A stretch of 64,000 bases of DNA from Wagnerdoeblera intermedia (GCF_042647465.1 NZ_JBHRVN010000004.1); one strand, 5' to 3'; shown: positions 17,055 through 25,865, numbered from the stretch's first letter. Program-made: numbers and translations. Notes: generated from the letters alone by a model not told the origin.

Positions 17055-19673
17055 TCAATGACCTCGAGAAAGCATGTTTGGGCGTAGGCCGCGGCGGCGG
17101 GCGTCCCCAAGGGAGTGCATCACAGTGCGGCCCATTCGACCTTGGGACCGACCGCTGCCGGAAAGGGCAGGTCCATAGACATGGCACAGGGCAACAAAAT
17201 CGGTGGTGCTGACAGGATAGTGATAGGTCCACGTGCCGTCCGTTCGGAGGATTGGACCGGTCTGAGCAGCATGCCCTCGCCGCAGGAAGATGGCCAGATC
17301 CAAAGGTAAGTGGCCGTCTTGGCAGATCCGCTCTAGCCCTTCACCATTCAGTTGGAACAGGGCGATTCTACTCCTGCGGTGGTGCTCGAGGATGGCCGCC
17401 ACGCGGGACTCCAATAGCAGGTCGGCGCCCGCGCCCGTGAGACGGTAGATATCCTGATCATCATCGCGCACAAGGCGTTCCAGAACCGGGCCGTTTACAG
17501 CAGGGGCTGCCTCTGCAGGCAGGAAATGCCCGTGCTTCGCGGACCATCGACCAACCACCTTATGCCCGATCCCTTCCCGGCGATCCCGCAGCCAGCAGTC
17601 CGGGGCAGCGGTGAGGGGCATTTGGTCGGGGGCTTTTTCAAAAGCCCATTTTCCAATGGCCGCAAGACGCTCTAATCCGCGCCCTTCTAGCTGGACGAGA
17701 GGTGCAGACCAAGGGTCAGACCGGATCTGTGTCACTCTGATCCCGCGTTCGGTCGACAGGGCGTCTAGCTTTTCGAGCGCCGCCTCACCCCAAGCCCCCT
17801 CGCACATCGCGGTAGTCTCCGAGGTCGCTATGATCTGCGGCGGTAGCAGGCGCCATTTCCGGCCCCGCCAAGTGCGGTTTACATCTCGCACGAGCCAGCG
17901 AGCCTCCTCGAGAGATCGCAGCACGTCCCAGACCGTGCGCGGCTCTGGTAGCACGCGGGAGAGAAGATCGACCACCTCTCCCTCGCTCCGCGCTGCCTTT
18001 CCTCGACAGTAGAGTGCTTCCAGCGCATGGGTCAGGGGAGACTCTGATCCTTTGCAGTCTCGGACAGTTGCGACTTCGAATCGCAAAGTCGCCGCAGGTT
18101 GCGTGACCTCTGCCTGCATTTCCTTCAGCTCTCGTGCGGTGTCAGCCCGGTCGGGCCAATCCTCTATAATCGTGCTGCGAGACATCAGGCGCAGAGGGAG
18201 CTCGTCCGACTGCTTGTTCCGGCTCAGGGTCCATATGCCATGTATTGGTTTAGACGAGACGATCTTGAAGACACCGTCTACCGCAGTCGCCTCGAAGGTT
18301 AGGTGTTGCTGCTCCTGCTCTCCTCGGGTCGCGACGCGAGGCGGGAGACTGTCGGAGAGATGCACCGTGGGGAAGTATCCCGGGCGACCGAGTAGGTATC
18401 CATCGGATAGGCGTATCCCGCCTTCTAGACGTAGTGGCGGCTGCGCGCTATCGGCGGCATTCGGCACCATGGCCCGCGGGTCACGCAGAGCGCGAGCTTC
18501 CTGTAGGCTCATAGGTCTGGTAGCATGCCAGCCTCCGCCTACCGGTCTCGTGCGACAGCCCGAGAGAATACGGGGAAGCCGTGTGAGTAGCAGCGTCGGA
18601 AGGTCCTCGCGCGGAGGGCGGTGCCCGACCGTCCAGGAGGCGCCGCCGGCCTGCTGGAAAAGGACGGCGTCGGAGTTCCACAGGGCCTGAACACGACTGT
18701 CGACAGCCATGTATCTGTTCAGGTTGGGTGTGCCGATGTCTCTGGTCCAGACCGGCTTGGCAAGATCCGACTCCCGCATGCCACGCGCGAGCTGGAGGTC
18801 CACTTGGTCGCCATCCCATCCTGAGAAGAGGGCCGTAAGCTGCCACAGTGGCGCGAGCCGCTTGTCTCCGCTCTTCAGCATGTCCGAAGCTATGCTAGAA
18901 ATCAGTTGCCATGTCGCGTTGCCGAAAAGCGAAGCGGGCGCGGCGCGGTAGCTATCGTGTAACTTTTTTACCTCGCTCTGCAGCCACAACGGAAGATCCG
19001 CCCGGCGGGCGCATACGGCATCGAGCAGGGTGAACCTGTCTTCGAAGGTCCTTTCTGGAAACTTCTGCATGACAGCGCGCAGCGCACGACGGTCCGCCCA
19101 GCTCGGCTTCGCCAGACGCAGCGCAATTCCGATGAGTTTTTCCCGTCCGGGATCAGGGAGAACGATGCGGCGCCATGGCTCACCCTGTTGACGCTTGCGA
19201 TCTATAACGGATGCAAGAGCGCGCCACATCTCGTTCACGCCACTGACACCATGCTCTGGGTCGCCCTCATCAAGAAGCTGACCCAGACGGACCCGGAAGT
19301 TCTGCGTCGTTCCAGCCCCATGCGAAGTTGCCGTGATATGGCAGGTCAGGATGAAGAACCGCAGTGCACGGAGTGCACGGGGCCCGTCGCGAGAAGATGC
19401 ATCGGGAGGGAAGAAATTCTTGACATTCTCACGGGTGAATAACCGACAGAAAGCCTGGGCGACCTGCTCTGGAGAGAGATCCTCTCGACCGATCGCCTGA
19501 CGCAGCTCCTCCGGTGTCGCATCTACAGATCGCATGGGCGTGTCCCCGTAGGGACCCGAAGTCAAGAAATAGTGCATCTTGAGCTTACTTTCCCAAAAAT
19601 GCACGTCTCCGAGAGAGTCTCTCTCGAATGTCGTCGAGGCCTTCGTTGAAGCCTTGACTGTTACGACTGCCAT
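17055..19673 (-). CDS. Druantia II accessory protein (DruF/DruG-like), first gene of the operon
   Basis: Product of 872 residues with no domain that I recognise and no signal peptide or membrane segment. The N-terminal 350 residues are helical; a middle part rich in beta strands (LSDGYLLGRPGYFPTVHLSD, IHGIWTLSRN) is followed by winged-helix-like segments (VWDVLRSLEEARWLVRDVNRTWRGRKWRLL) that could contact DNA. It opens the operon 872-679-DruE. By comparison with the described type II order (methylase, F, G, E) it would be DruF, but this is position only. The ATG at 19673 has no strong ribosome site; Met33 is a possible alternative start. Confidence 0.7.
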   Translation of the reverse strand: MAVVTVKASTKASTTFERDSLGDVHFWESKLKMHYFLTSGPYGDTPMRSVDATPEELRQAIGREDLSPEQVAQAFCRLFTRENVKNFFPPDASSRDGPRALRALRFFILTCHITATSHGAGTTQNFRVRLGQLLDEGDPEHGVSGVNEMWRALASVIDRKRQQGEPWRRIVLPDPGREKLIGIALRLAKPSWADRRALRAVMQKFPERTFEDRFTLLDAVCARRADLPLWLQSEVKKLHDSYRAAPASLFGNATWQLISSIASDMLKSGDKRLAPLWQLTALFSGWDGDQVDLQLARGMRESDLAKPVWTRDIGTPNLNRYMAVDSRVQALWNSDAVLFQQAGGASWTVGHRPPREDLPTLLLTRLPRILSGCRTRPVGGGWHATRPMSLQEARALRDPRAMVPNAADSAQPPLRLEGGIRLSDGYLLGRPGYFPTVHLSDSLPPRVATRGEQEQQHLTFEATAVDGVFKIVSSKPIHGIWTLSRNKQSDELPLRLMSRSTIIEDWPDRADTARELKEMQAEVTQPAATLRFEVATVRDCKGSESPLTHALEALYCRGKAARSEGEVVDLLSRVLPEPRTVWDVLRSLEEARWLVRDVNRTWRGRKWRLLPPQIIATSETTAMCEGAWGEAALEKLDALSTERGIRVTQIRSDPWSAPLVQLEGRGLERLAAIGKWAFEKAPDQMPLTAAPDCWLRDRREGIGHKVVGRWSAKHGHFLPAEAAPAVNGPVLERLVRDDDQDIYRLTGAGADLLLESRVAAILEHHRRSRIALFQLNGEGLERICQDGHLPLDLAIFLRRGHAAQTGPILRTDGTWTYHYPVSTTDFVALCHVYGPALSGSGRSQGRMGRTVMHSLGDARRRGLRPNMLSRGH

Positions 19674-19909
19674 TTTAGGCCCGCGGATTTATCTCGTTGC
19701 GTCATGAATGCACACAGCTTTTTCAGTTGAGGATTGGCCTGCACTTTGTTGGTCCCTCATTCATAACAAGAGTCTGTAAGTTGGTCTCGGATATTCAGCT
19801 TTATCATCTGGCAGAAGCGCGCCGGGAGCGGTGCCACCAAATTAAGAGGTGGTCGCACGAATTCGGACTAGGGGCTAATCTTTAGCTGCTGAAGAGGAAC
19901 CGGTGCGAC

Positions 19910-20020
19910 ATGACAAAACGCAAGCGCTATTCTGCAGAGTTATAGGCGAAGGTGGCTCTTGAAGCCATCCGCGAGGAAATCACGACGGTCGAGTTGACCA
20001 AGAAATACGGAATGCATCGG
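19910..20020 (+). pseudogene. IS3-family transposase orfA fragment with an in-frame stop
   Basis: After a GAAGAGGAA ribosome site the frame reads MTKRKRYSAEL, stop, then AKVALEAIREEITTVELTKKYGMHR, the N-terminal helix-turn-helix of IS3-type OrfA (normally SAEFKAKVALEA). The stop at codon 12 is a TAG where AAG (Lys) is expected. The sequence breaks off at 20020 against the end of another IS. Confidence 0.75.
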
Positions 20021-20180
20021 CGCTGTTGCATAACTTGGCTTCGCCCAAACTTCGCTTTAGCCAATCTGGGTTTATTCGACGGGGGCTAACGTCGGTGTGC
20101 CGAGAGCTGTGAACAGGTTGAGAATGGCGCCCCGGATCTGGACCTCTGCGCTTTCGCGGGCTGGCGGCTGTCGATCAATA
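20019..20180 (-). mobile_element. IS5-like insertion sequence remnant (transposase C-terminus and one end)
   Basis: The sequence ggcgctgttgcataa at 20019-20033 resembles the terminal repeat of IS5/IS6-type elements. Reading leftward from about 20180 to the stop at 20072, the minus strand encodes PPARESAEVQIRGAILNLFTALG, which resembles the last residues of IS5-type transposases (AEIQVRxAVLNGYTALG). Its right edge coincides with the point where the second relaxase copy begins, so this element, or a rearrangement at it, probably removed the relaxase 5' part. The rest of the IS is gone. Confidence 0.6.
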
Positions 20181-21223
20181 CCTCGGATGCCGCTTGCCAG
20201 CAGATCCACGGATACCTTTGCACACGCCTTGGCCTGCCAGAGCCGTCCTATGAGGACGGGCGTCCGACGCTCACGCCGGTGACACCGGCGCGCATGGTCA
20301 AACCTGGTCCGCTTAAAGCCCTTTACGACGCACTCACTCACGCCTTCGCTCGCCACCAGCCCGAGAACATGGAGGCCCTGAATAGGGTGATGGACCGCTT
20401 CAAGGCCAAGGCGGTCGTGAACGGTCATGGCGTCTCATCTTGGCAGTGGAGCGACGGCACCTCGACGCTCTGGGGCGGCAGGCTCGGCAAGGCTTGGCAG
20501 CCCGCCGCCCTCAAGCTCCGCTTTGCCTTTGCCGCCAGCCTGCGCCGCATGCGCAACCACATCGAGAACGCCCTCATTGAACGTGCCCTTCAACACCCCA
20601 AACTGATGGAGATTCTTCATGACTTCGACAACGCATCCGACTCCCCTGCAGCTGCCCGAACCGCAGGAGGTGCTGCTGAGCAAGATGGAACGGGTGGATC
20701 AGAATGTGCGGCACCTGCACCCGCTCCTGGACCTGCTCAACACGCCGGAGGACGGGAAGGAAAGCCTCGGGGATCGCTTGGCGAATATCCTTCTGGGCGT
20801 GAAAGACGCGCTGGAGCGCAATTCTACGGAAATGGCGGAGTTGAAGGAGGTCGTGCGGTCGCTGATCTCGGATCTGGAGCAGGAGGTAGCGGAGATCACC
20901 AACCGCACGCGTCGGATGGAGCAGCAGGTGGCGCAGATCTGCAAGGTGCTGAACGTGAAGCTGGACTGACCTTCGGAGCTTGGGTTGCCCGTTGTTCGGC
21001 TCTCGCGGCGTCCCTTGGGGGCGCTTGGAAAATCCGCGCAAAGGCCAATCCGCCGCAAATCTTTATGCGCTTCGAAGACCACAGCTCAGTTTTCATACGG
21101 CCCGACAATCTGCGGATCGGAAAAGCAGGCAAAACGGCAGAGGCCTTTATGAAAATCTATTTCCCGAGCAACGAAGAGCCTGAAATCCCGAAAGAGGATG
21201 ACGATCTGCCCAGCCCGTGGTGA
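20177..21223 (+). pseudogene. Relaxase, 5'-truncated second copy
   Basis: The frame matches the intact relaxase from about residue 120 (TSDAACQQIHGYLCT against TSEAACTAVHRDLCT) to the common ending DDLPSPW. The catalytic His triad and N-terminus are missing, cut off at the IS remnant, so it cannot nick DNA. An internal ATG at 20279 could give a 314-residue product. The last 75 residues differ much more from copy 1 than the middle does, so the two copies belonged to related but distinct elements. Confidence 0.8.
20619..20969 (+). CDS. Second copy of the embedded coiled-coil mobilisation protein
   Basis: 116 residues, identical to the protein at 5300-5650 except Thr for Asp at position 8. The ribosome site and ATG are unchanged. 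Here the surrounding relaxase frame is truncated and presumably useless, so this ORF may remain only as a passenger or may supply the accessory protein in trans. Confidence 0.65.
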   Translation: MTSTTHPTPLQLPEPQEVLLSKMERVDQNVRHLHPLLDLLNTPEDGKESLGDRLANILLGVKDALERNSTEMAELKEVVRSLISDLEQEVAEITNRTRRMEQQVAQICKVLNVKLD

Positions 21224-21435
21224 GCGGAAAATCTTTATGAATTGCGAAAGGGAGAACCGAGAAGCGCAGGAAATAAAATAGGAGAACGCTTCGGAAATAG
21301 AATGTGACGTGCTCAGGCCCTGCCGATTTATGTGGACAACCAAAATCAGCATCTTGGGGCACGGGCGATCAAGGGCGACAATATCAGCACATGCCAACCC
21401 GCCCCGAATGACGGGGCTTCATAAGGAGGAGACTA

Positions 21436-21702
21436 ATGGAACCCGCCTATATCAAGGCAACCGAAAGGGATGAGCTCATCGCCCGCAAGCCGCGCCTGCG
21501 TCGGGATGAAGCCTGTCGTTATCTCGAAACCCAGTTCGGGTTGAGCTATGCGCCGGCCACCTTGGCAACGCTTGCCACGCGCGGCGGTGGTCCTGCCTAT
21601 CAGTTGGCGAACCGCACGCCGCTCTATCCCAAGACCGCTCTGGATGAGTGGGCCCTTGAAAAGCTCGGCCCGCTGCGCAGTTCGACCTCCGATACTCTGT
21701 AA
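21436..21702 (+). CDS. AlpA/excisionase-like DNA-binding protein
   Basis: Product of 88 residues with a strong AAGGAGGAG site before its ATG. The order RRDEACRYLETQFGLSYAPATLATLATRGGGPAYQ..NRTPLYPKTALDEWALEKLG fits a MerR/AlpA-like winged helix: helix-turn-helix, a Gly-rich wing turn (RGGGPAYQ), then a C-terminal DEWA helix. Such proteins act as excisionases or activators of element excision. It lies 290 bases from the tRNA-Thr end of the island, a usual place for an Xis, but no integrase is found beside it. Confidence 0.75.
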   Translation: MEPAYIKATERDELIARKPRLRRDEACRYLETQFGLSYAPATLATLATRGGGPAYQLANRTPLYPKTALDEWALEKLGPLRSSTSDTL

Positions 21703-21942
21703 GCCCTTTTGTCAGCCGCCGCACAGGTGGCCGTTTCGCCCGCTCACGTGGGACATCCATTTTCAAGCATACCTATGATCGAGAGTTGCCGATCAGATTC
21801 GCAACTCAGGCTGAGAAGCTCGGATTTTCGATGCGTCGGCCGATCTGGCCTAAAACCATGCTTCACATTTTCGCGATGATGGCTCTGGGTCCAAGCGTCA
21901 AATCTGGTTCCACGGTGGTTCCACGAGAGCCGAAATGCAAAA

Positions 21943-21962
21943 GGCCGCCCCGAAGGGCGGCC
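21943..21962. terminator. Rho-independent hairpin downstream of tRNA-Thr
   Basis: ggccgccc, loop cgaa, gggcggcc, followed by attttat on the plus strand and by ttttgcat on the minus strand. It is 28 bases beyond the 3' end of the minus-strand tRNA-Thr, and works in principle in both directions. Confidence 0.8.
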
Positions 21963-21990
21963 ATTTTATGCTGGTATTCCAGTAGGATAC

Positions 21991-22066
21991 TGGTGCCGCT
22001 GAAGGGACTCGAACCCCCGACCCCATCATTACGAATGACGTGCTCTACCAGCTGAGCTACAGCGGC
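21991..22066 (-). tRNA. tRNA-Thr(CGT)
   Basis: Minus-strand cloverleaf: acceptor stem gccgctg/cagcggc, D arm agctcagctggtagagc, anticodon stem cgtca/tgatg with loop ttCGTaa, T arm cgggggttcgagtcccttc, discriminator A and encoded CCA (21991-21993). Anticodon CGU reads ACG (Thr). The accessory island lies immediately past its 3' end, the usual attachment site for integrating elements. Confidence 0.95.
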
Positions 22067-22190
22067 ACCTTTTGCAGTCTTTGGCCTTCAAGGCTTCGGA
22101 TGCTTCGCCGGATTTACACGCAGGCTCCGGGCTTGGCAAGCGGGCTTTGCAGCCCGCTTCGCACTTTTCTCAGAGTTTTCGGCCTCTTGC

Positions 22191-23753
22191 TCAAAAGGCG
22201 CCGCGCCGGGCCAGTTCTTCGGGGGTGACGGGTTCGGTGCTGACGAAGGGCGAGGCCGCGGGTTTTACCGGTTCGGGCTCATCCTCCGCCCCCGTCTCCG
22301 CCTCCGCCTCGGGCGGCGCGGGGGCGGTCTCGGGCTCCGCAGCTTCAGTGGGCTCAACGACCGGGGCGGCAGGGGTGGGGCTTCCGACGATCAGCGGCAG
22401 CATCTCTGTGCCGGTCGGGCTTGCGGTGCCGGCGTCGGGGGCCTCTGACCAGCTGAGGGTATCAAAGCCACCGCAGTGGGGGCAGACCGGGACCCAGGCC
22501 GCATGGATGCTGTTGCAGCTGCCGCAGACCCATTGCAACCCGCGCGGCGCGCTGAGTGCACGGGCCAGCCAGCCACGCACCACGGCGTCATCTGCGCCCA
22601 TGCCGCGCTCAATGGCGGCCATGATCGTCAGCACGCGCACCACCGGACGGGTGGTGACCAGATCGCCAAGGGCGCGGCGGGCCGTGGGGAAGTCTTCGGC
22701 GGCGATATTCAGTTCCGCCAGCAGCATCCGCGTTTCTTCGTGATCGGGGTGAATATCCGTCAGCACCTCAAAGCGGCGCAGCCGCGCCTGCGGGCTCTCA
22801 GAGGGCTCAATCTCTGCGAAGGCTGCGGCCAGTTCGGGATGGGGCTGCGCCTCCCAGGCCGTTTTCAGAACCCTTTGGGCGAGTTTGGATTTACCCTCAG
22901 CAATATAGCTGCGCGCCGCCATAGCGGCAGCAGGGATCAGGTCGGGCGAGGCTTTGTTCGCGGCAATCGCGGCCTCGCGGGCCTCGATGGAGCTTTCGCC
23001 ATCGAGCAGAACCTTTGCCTCCTGCAGCGCAAAAAGGGCGTCGCGGCGCTTCCAGACATCTTTCGGCAACGCCCCGGCCTTCAGCTTAGCCGAGAGGGTG
23101 GCCCTTGCGCCGTGCCAGTCTTCGGCTCCGGTCTGAAGCTGCAAAAGCAGATCCTGCATTTCATTGTGACGCGGCTTCAGCGCGAGGGCTTTTTCGGCCA
23201 GTTTCAGCGCCGTCTCGGTATCGCCGGCCTCAAGCTTCAGCTTCAGCAGGCCACGCACGGCAACAAAGCGCGCGCGGTCGTCACTCAGCAGCCTGCGATA
23301 GGCGGCTTCGGCCCTGGCGCTGTCACCCGCCGCCTGGGCGGCCTCGGCCTCGATCAGGCTGGTGAGTTCCGGGCGATCCAGCAGGCGCTGCGCTTTTTCT
23401 GCCCGCGCCATGGCGACGCGGTTCTCACCCGAAGCCAGGGCGATCATCGCCTCTGACAGGGCGTTCAGGCCGCGTCTTTCCCGGTTTGAGCTGAAATAGC
23501 GCGACAGGGCCGTGTCATCACCGGCAAAGAAGCGCCCGATTGCCAGCACCAGTCCGATGATCCGCGCCATCAGCCAAAGGCCAAAGACTGCCACCACAGA
23601 GGCGATCACGGCCTGCAGCGGTGCCAGCGTGATTTCTTTGCCCATCATGGCGATGCGGATCCCGCCCTGCGCCGAGGAGAGGGCCGCGGCCACCCAGGCC
23701 AGCAGCGCCAGGATGATGAAAAAGAGGATCGCTTTGATCAGGGTCCAGGGCAT
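22191..23753 (-). CDS. HemY-like TPR membrane protein
   Basis: 520 residues. Two N-terminal membrane helices (LIKAILFFIILALLAWVAAAL and ITLAPLQAVIASVVAVFGLWLMARII) fit the HemY_N domain, followed by tetratricopeptide-like helices, a zinc-ribbon pattern CGSC..CPHC near residue 420, and an acidic Pro/Ala/Glu tail. This is the TPR protein traditionally called HemY in hem operons, not protoporphyrinogen oxidase. It lies downstream of hemD and the mitofilin-like gene on the same strand, 10 bases after the latter, so the three are probably one operon. Precise function is unknown; a scaffold role in haem synthesis is proposed for the family. Confidence 0.85.
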   Translation of the reverse strand: MPWTLIKAILFFIILALLAWVAAALSSAQGGIRIAMMGKEITLAPLQAVIASVVAVFGLWLMARIIGLVLAIGRFFAGDDTALSRYFSSNRERRGLNALSEAMIALASGENRVAMARAEKAQRLLDRPELTSLIEAEAAQAAGDSARAEAAYRRLLSDDRARFVAVRGLLKLKLEAGDTETALKLAEKALALKPRHNEMQDLLLQLQTGAEDWHGARATLSAKLKAGALPKDVWKRRDALFALQEAKVLLDGESSIEAREAAIAANKASPDLIPAAAMAARSYIAEGKSKLAQRVLKTAWEAQPHPELAAAFAEIEPSESPQARLRRFEVLTDIHPDHEETRMLLAELNIAAEDFPTARRALGDLVTTRPVVRVLTIMAAIERGMGADDAVVRGWLARALSAPRGLQWVCGSCNSIHAAWVPVCPHCGGFDTLSWSEAPDAGTASPTGTEMLPLIVGSPTPAAPVVEPTEAAEPETAPAPPEAEAETGAEDEPEPVKPAASPFVSTEPVTPEELARRGAF

Positions 23754-23763
23754 ATCCGGCCTC

Positions 23764-25077
23764 TCACTGCGCGGCTGACTGAAGGAGGGCCGCGGCGGAT
23801 GTCGCAGCCTCCTGACGGGCGCGGGCCTCAGAAAGCCAGGTCGCCATGGCGGGGGCCGCAGCGGCCGCCGGGCTGAGGGCTTCAGCCTCGCTCAGCGCGG
23901 TGGCCAGATTATTGGCCGAAACCGCGGCTTCCATACGCGAGAGCACCGCATCGGCATCGGTCCCCTCCTGGGGGTTCAGCGAGCGGATATTGGCCTGCGA
24001 GAAGAGGAAGGCAGTGACGCGGTCCCCCAGCCCCGCCCCCTCAGGCGGGCGGGCATCTGCGGCAAGCGCTGCGCGGGCGGCTTCGGGGAAGCTTTGCTGC
24101 AGGGCCGCCAGAGTGCGGACACCGGCGGCATTGGCCTGAAGCTCCTGCGGCAGGGCAAAGCCCGCGGCGGTCAGATCCTTCAGCGCGGCTTCAAGCGAGG
24201 TGCCCGCATCGATGGCCGTGGCCAGACGCAGCGCCGCAGCCTCAGCGCGGGTGGCGCTGGCGCGGGTCTCAGCCTCACGTGCGAGTTCTGCGGCCCGGGC
24301 TTCCGTGGCCTCGCGCTCTGCCAGCGTGGCGGCGCGCAGGGCTTCAATCTCGGCGCGCAGGCTGTCGGTCTCGCCGCTGTCGGCAAGACCCGCTTTCAGT
24401 CGTTCGATCTCGGCTTTCAGACCGACAATCTCTGCCGTCAGGTCCGCGCCGCCTTCCGTCAGGACCTGCGCCTCCGGCAGGGGGCGGTTGCGAAGCTCTT
24501 CAATTTCCGCAGCAAGCGCGGAGAGGCGGCTTTCATCTGCGCCGGTCCCGGCAGGCCCTGCGGCCAGTTGTGCCTCCAGCGCCTCGATCCGCGCCATCAG
24601 CGGTGCCGTGTCCGTCGCTTCGGGCCTTTGTGCGAGGGCAGTCTCAGCGCGGGCAAGGCGCTCTTCCAGCGAGGACTGCGCAGCGCTGTCCTGCACGGCA
24701 ATCGGCCAGCCTTTGGGCATATATTGCGCCGCACCATAGCCGATGCCCGCAGCAATCAATCCGCCAAGGATCGGCAGGAAGGGGCCGCGCCGCTTTGGCT
24801 CAGCCAGGGGTGGCGGGGATACGGCTGCGGCAGAGGGTGTCGTCAGCGCCGCAGGTTCAGCCTCCGGGATGGGTTCTGGGGCGGATGGCTCCTGGGGTGG
24901 AAGATCCTGTGGCGTCAGAGGTTTATCTGTCGCCCCGGTTGTTTCTTCCGGGTCAGTGTGCTGCGCGGAGGGCGGAGAGGAAAAGCGCCTGGCATGCGCC
25001 TTCGGGCTTTGGATGGCCTCATCAGCGGGGGTGGTTCCCGCGGAAGTCTCGTTTTGTTCGGTCACCCTCGCCTCCAT
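23764..25077 (-). CDS. Mitofilin-like inner-membrane coiled-coil protein
   Basis: About 437 residues with the start at the ATG at 25077 (MEARVTEQNE). Order: acidic and Pro-rich cytoplasmic N-terminus; one membrane helix (FLPILGGLIAAGIGYGAAQY, about residue 115-135); long Ala/Glu/Arg coiled coil; a C-terminal helical domain with SQANIRSLNPQEGTDADAVLSRME. This is the alphaproteobacterial relative of mitochondrial Mic60, regularly encoded beside hemD/hemY. A longer frame opening at a TTG overlapping hemD is less likely. Alphaproteobacterial Mic60 proteins are linked to membrane shaping and intracytoplasmic membranes; that role is inferred. Confidence 0.85.
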   Translation of the reverse strand: MEARVTEQNETSAGTTPADEAIQSPKAHARRFSSPPSAQHTDPEETTGATDKPLTPQDLPPQEPSAPEPIPEAEPAALTTPSAAAVSPPPLAEPKRRGPFLPILGGLIAAGIGYGAAQYMPKGWPIAVQDSAAQSSLEERLARAETALAQRPEATDTAPLMARIEALEAQLAAGPAGTGADESRLSALAAEIEELRNRPLPEAQVLTEGGADLTAEIVGLKAEIERLKAGLADSGETDSLRAEIEALRAATLAEREATEARAAELAREAETRASATRAEAAALRLATAIDAGTSLEAALKDLTAAGFALPQELQANAAGVRTLAALQQSFPEAARAALAADARPPEGAGLGDRVTAFLFSQANIRSLNPQEGTDADAVLSRMEAAVSANNLATALSEAEALSPAAAAAPAMATWLSEARARQEAATSAAALLQSAAQ

Positions 25078-25136
25078 AACAGTCCTGCGGCGGATGGTCG
25101 CCACATTGCCTATAACTATCGGACCCGGCGTCGGTT

Positions 25137-25865
25137 TCAAGCTTTGGTGGTGAATCCGGGCAGATCAGAGAGCGCGCAGAGCATGCCGTCGAGGTCCGGC
25201 GTGGGGGCAACGGCAACCGAAGCGGCCCTGAGCGGCGCCACCGCGCGGGCGGCGGCCGCGCTGATGACCGCCAGCCGAAGTCGGGGGCAGGGCCGATCGG
25301 AGAGGGCCTCTGCCAGCAGGCGACCGCTGCGCGGAGAGAAGACCGGGATGATCAGCCGCTCAGGGCTGTGCATCAGCAGATCTGCCGCCTCTTTGCTCAG
25401 CGGCAGCGGGTCCTGGGCGTAGACGACAAGCTCATGGATCTCCATGCCTGCGGCATTCAGCCGCCCGGCCAGATTGCCCGCCGCCTCGCGCCCGCGGGCG
25501 TGCAGCCAGCGCCCCTTGAGCTGCCGCGCTGTCAGCTCCCGCACAAGCCCCTCGGCATCGCCGCCTACAACCTCGGCCTGCCAGCCTGCGGCTTCGGCGG
25601 ATTCGGCGGTGCGCGGACCGACGCAAATCGCTGTTCCGCGGCGGCTTTCCAGCGCAGCGAAAGCGGCAACTCCGGTCTCAGAGGTGAAGATCATCCCCTC
25701 GGGCTGCCACTCCGGCAGGGCGGGGTGAAAGAAGACCGTCGTCATCAAAGGCGCGATCAGTACATCAAACCCGGTGCCGAAAGCCGCGCGCGCCTGGTCG
25801 GCAAAGCGCAGCGAGGCAGGCTCGGGGCGGGTTAGCAGCAGAAGCGGGCGGTATTGTCCGGACAT
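25137..25865 (-). CDS. hemD: Uroporphyrinogen-III synthase
   Basis: 242 residues, the typical length. It closes hydroxymethylbilane to uroporphyrinogen III in haem, bacteriochlorophyll and cobalamin synthesis. Support: N-terminal LLLTRPEP, the IFTSETGVAAFAAL segment, CVGPRTAESAEAAGW, and PVFSPRSGRLLAEAL near the C-terminus, all characteristic of this poorly conserved family. It is first in the hemD-mitofilin-hemY operon and divergent from tsaD with about 50 bases between start codons. Confidence 0.9.
   Translation of the reverse strand: MSGQYRPLLLLTRPEPASLRFADQARAAFGTGFDVLIAPLMTTVFFHPALPEWQPEGMIFTSETGVAAFAALESRRGTAICVGPRTAESAEAAGWQAEVVGGDAEGLVRELTARQLKGRWLHARGREAAGNLAGRLNAAGMEIHELVVYAQDPLPLSKEAADLLMHSPERLIIPVFSPRSGRLLAEALSDRPCPRLRLAVISAAAARAVAPLRAASVAVAPTPDLDGMLCALSDLPGFTTKA

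Larger units (their letters stand above)
20177..21280 (+). repeat. Direct repeat, right copy (mate at 4858-5961)
   Basis: Same alignment as the left copy, offset 15,319 throughout. Similarity ends at 21280, after the shared tract ending aaataaaata. Homologous recombination between the two copies would delete about 15.3 kb, including the second methyltransferase and the DruE operon. Confidence 0.9.

Noticed and set aside
17053..17232. Longer start for the middle Druantia gene
   Set aside because: It would overlap the upstream gene by 178 bp with a Cys/Pro/His-rich sequence; the GTG at 17052 with a good ribosome site fits better.
7623..19673. DISARM system
   Set aside because: DISARM has separate helicase DrmA, DUF1998 protein DrmB and PLD-type DrmC; here helicase and DUF1998 are one giant protein and no PLD gene exists.
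21786..22055. An 89-residue ORF crossing the tRNA-Thr gene
   Set aside because: Its end is the antisense reading of the tRNA (PLKGLEPPTPS), a common false call.
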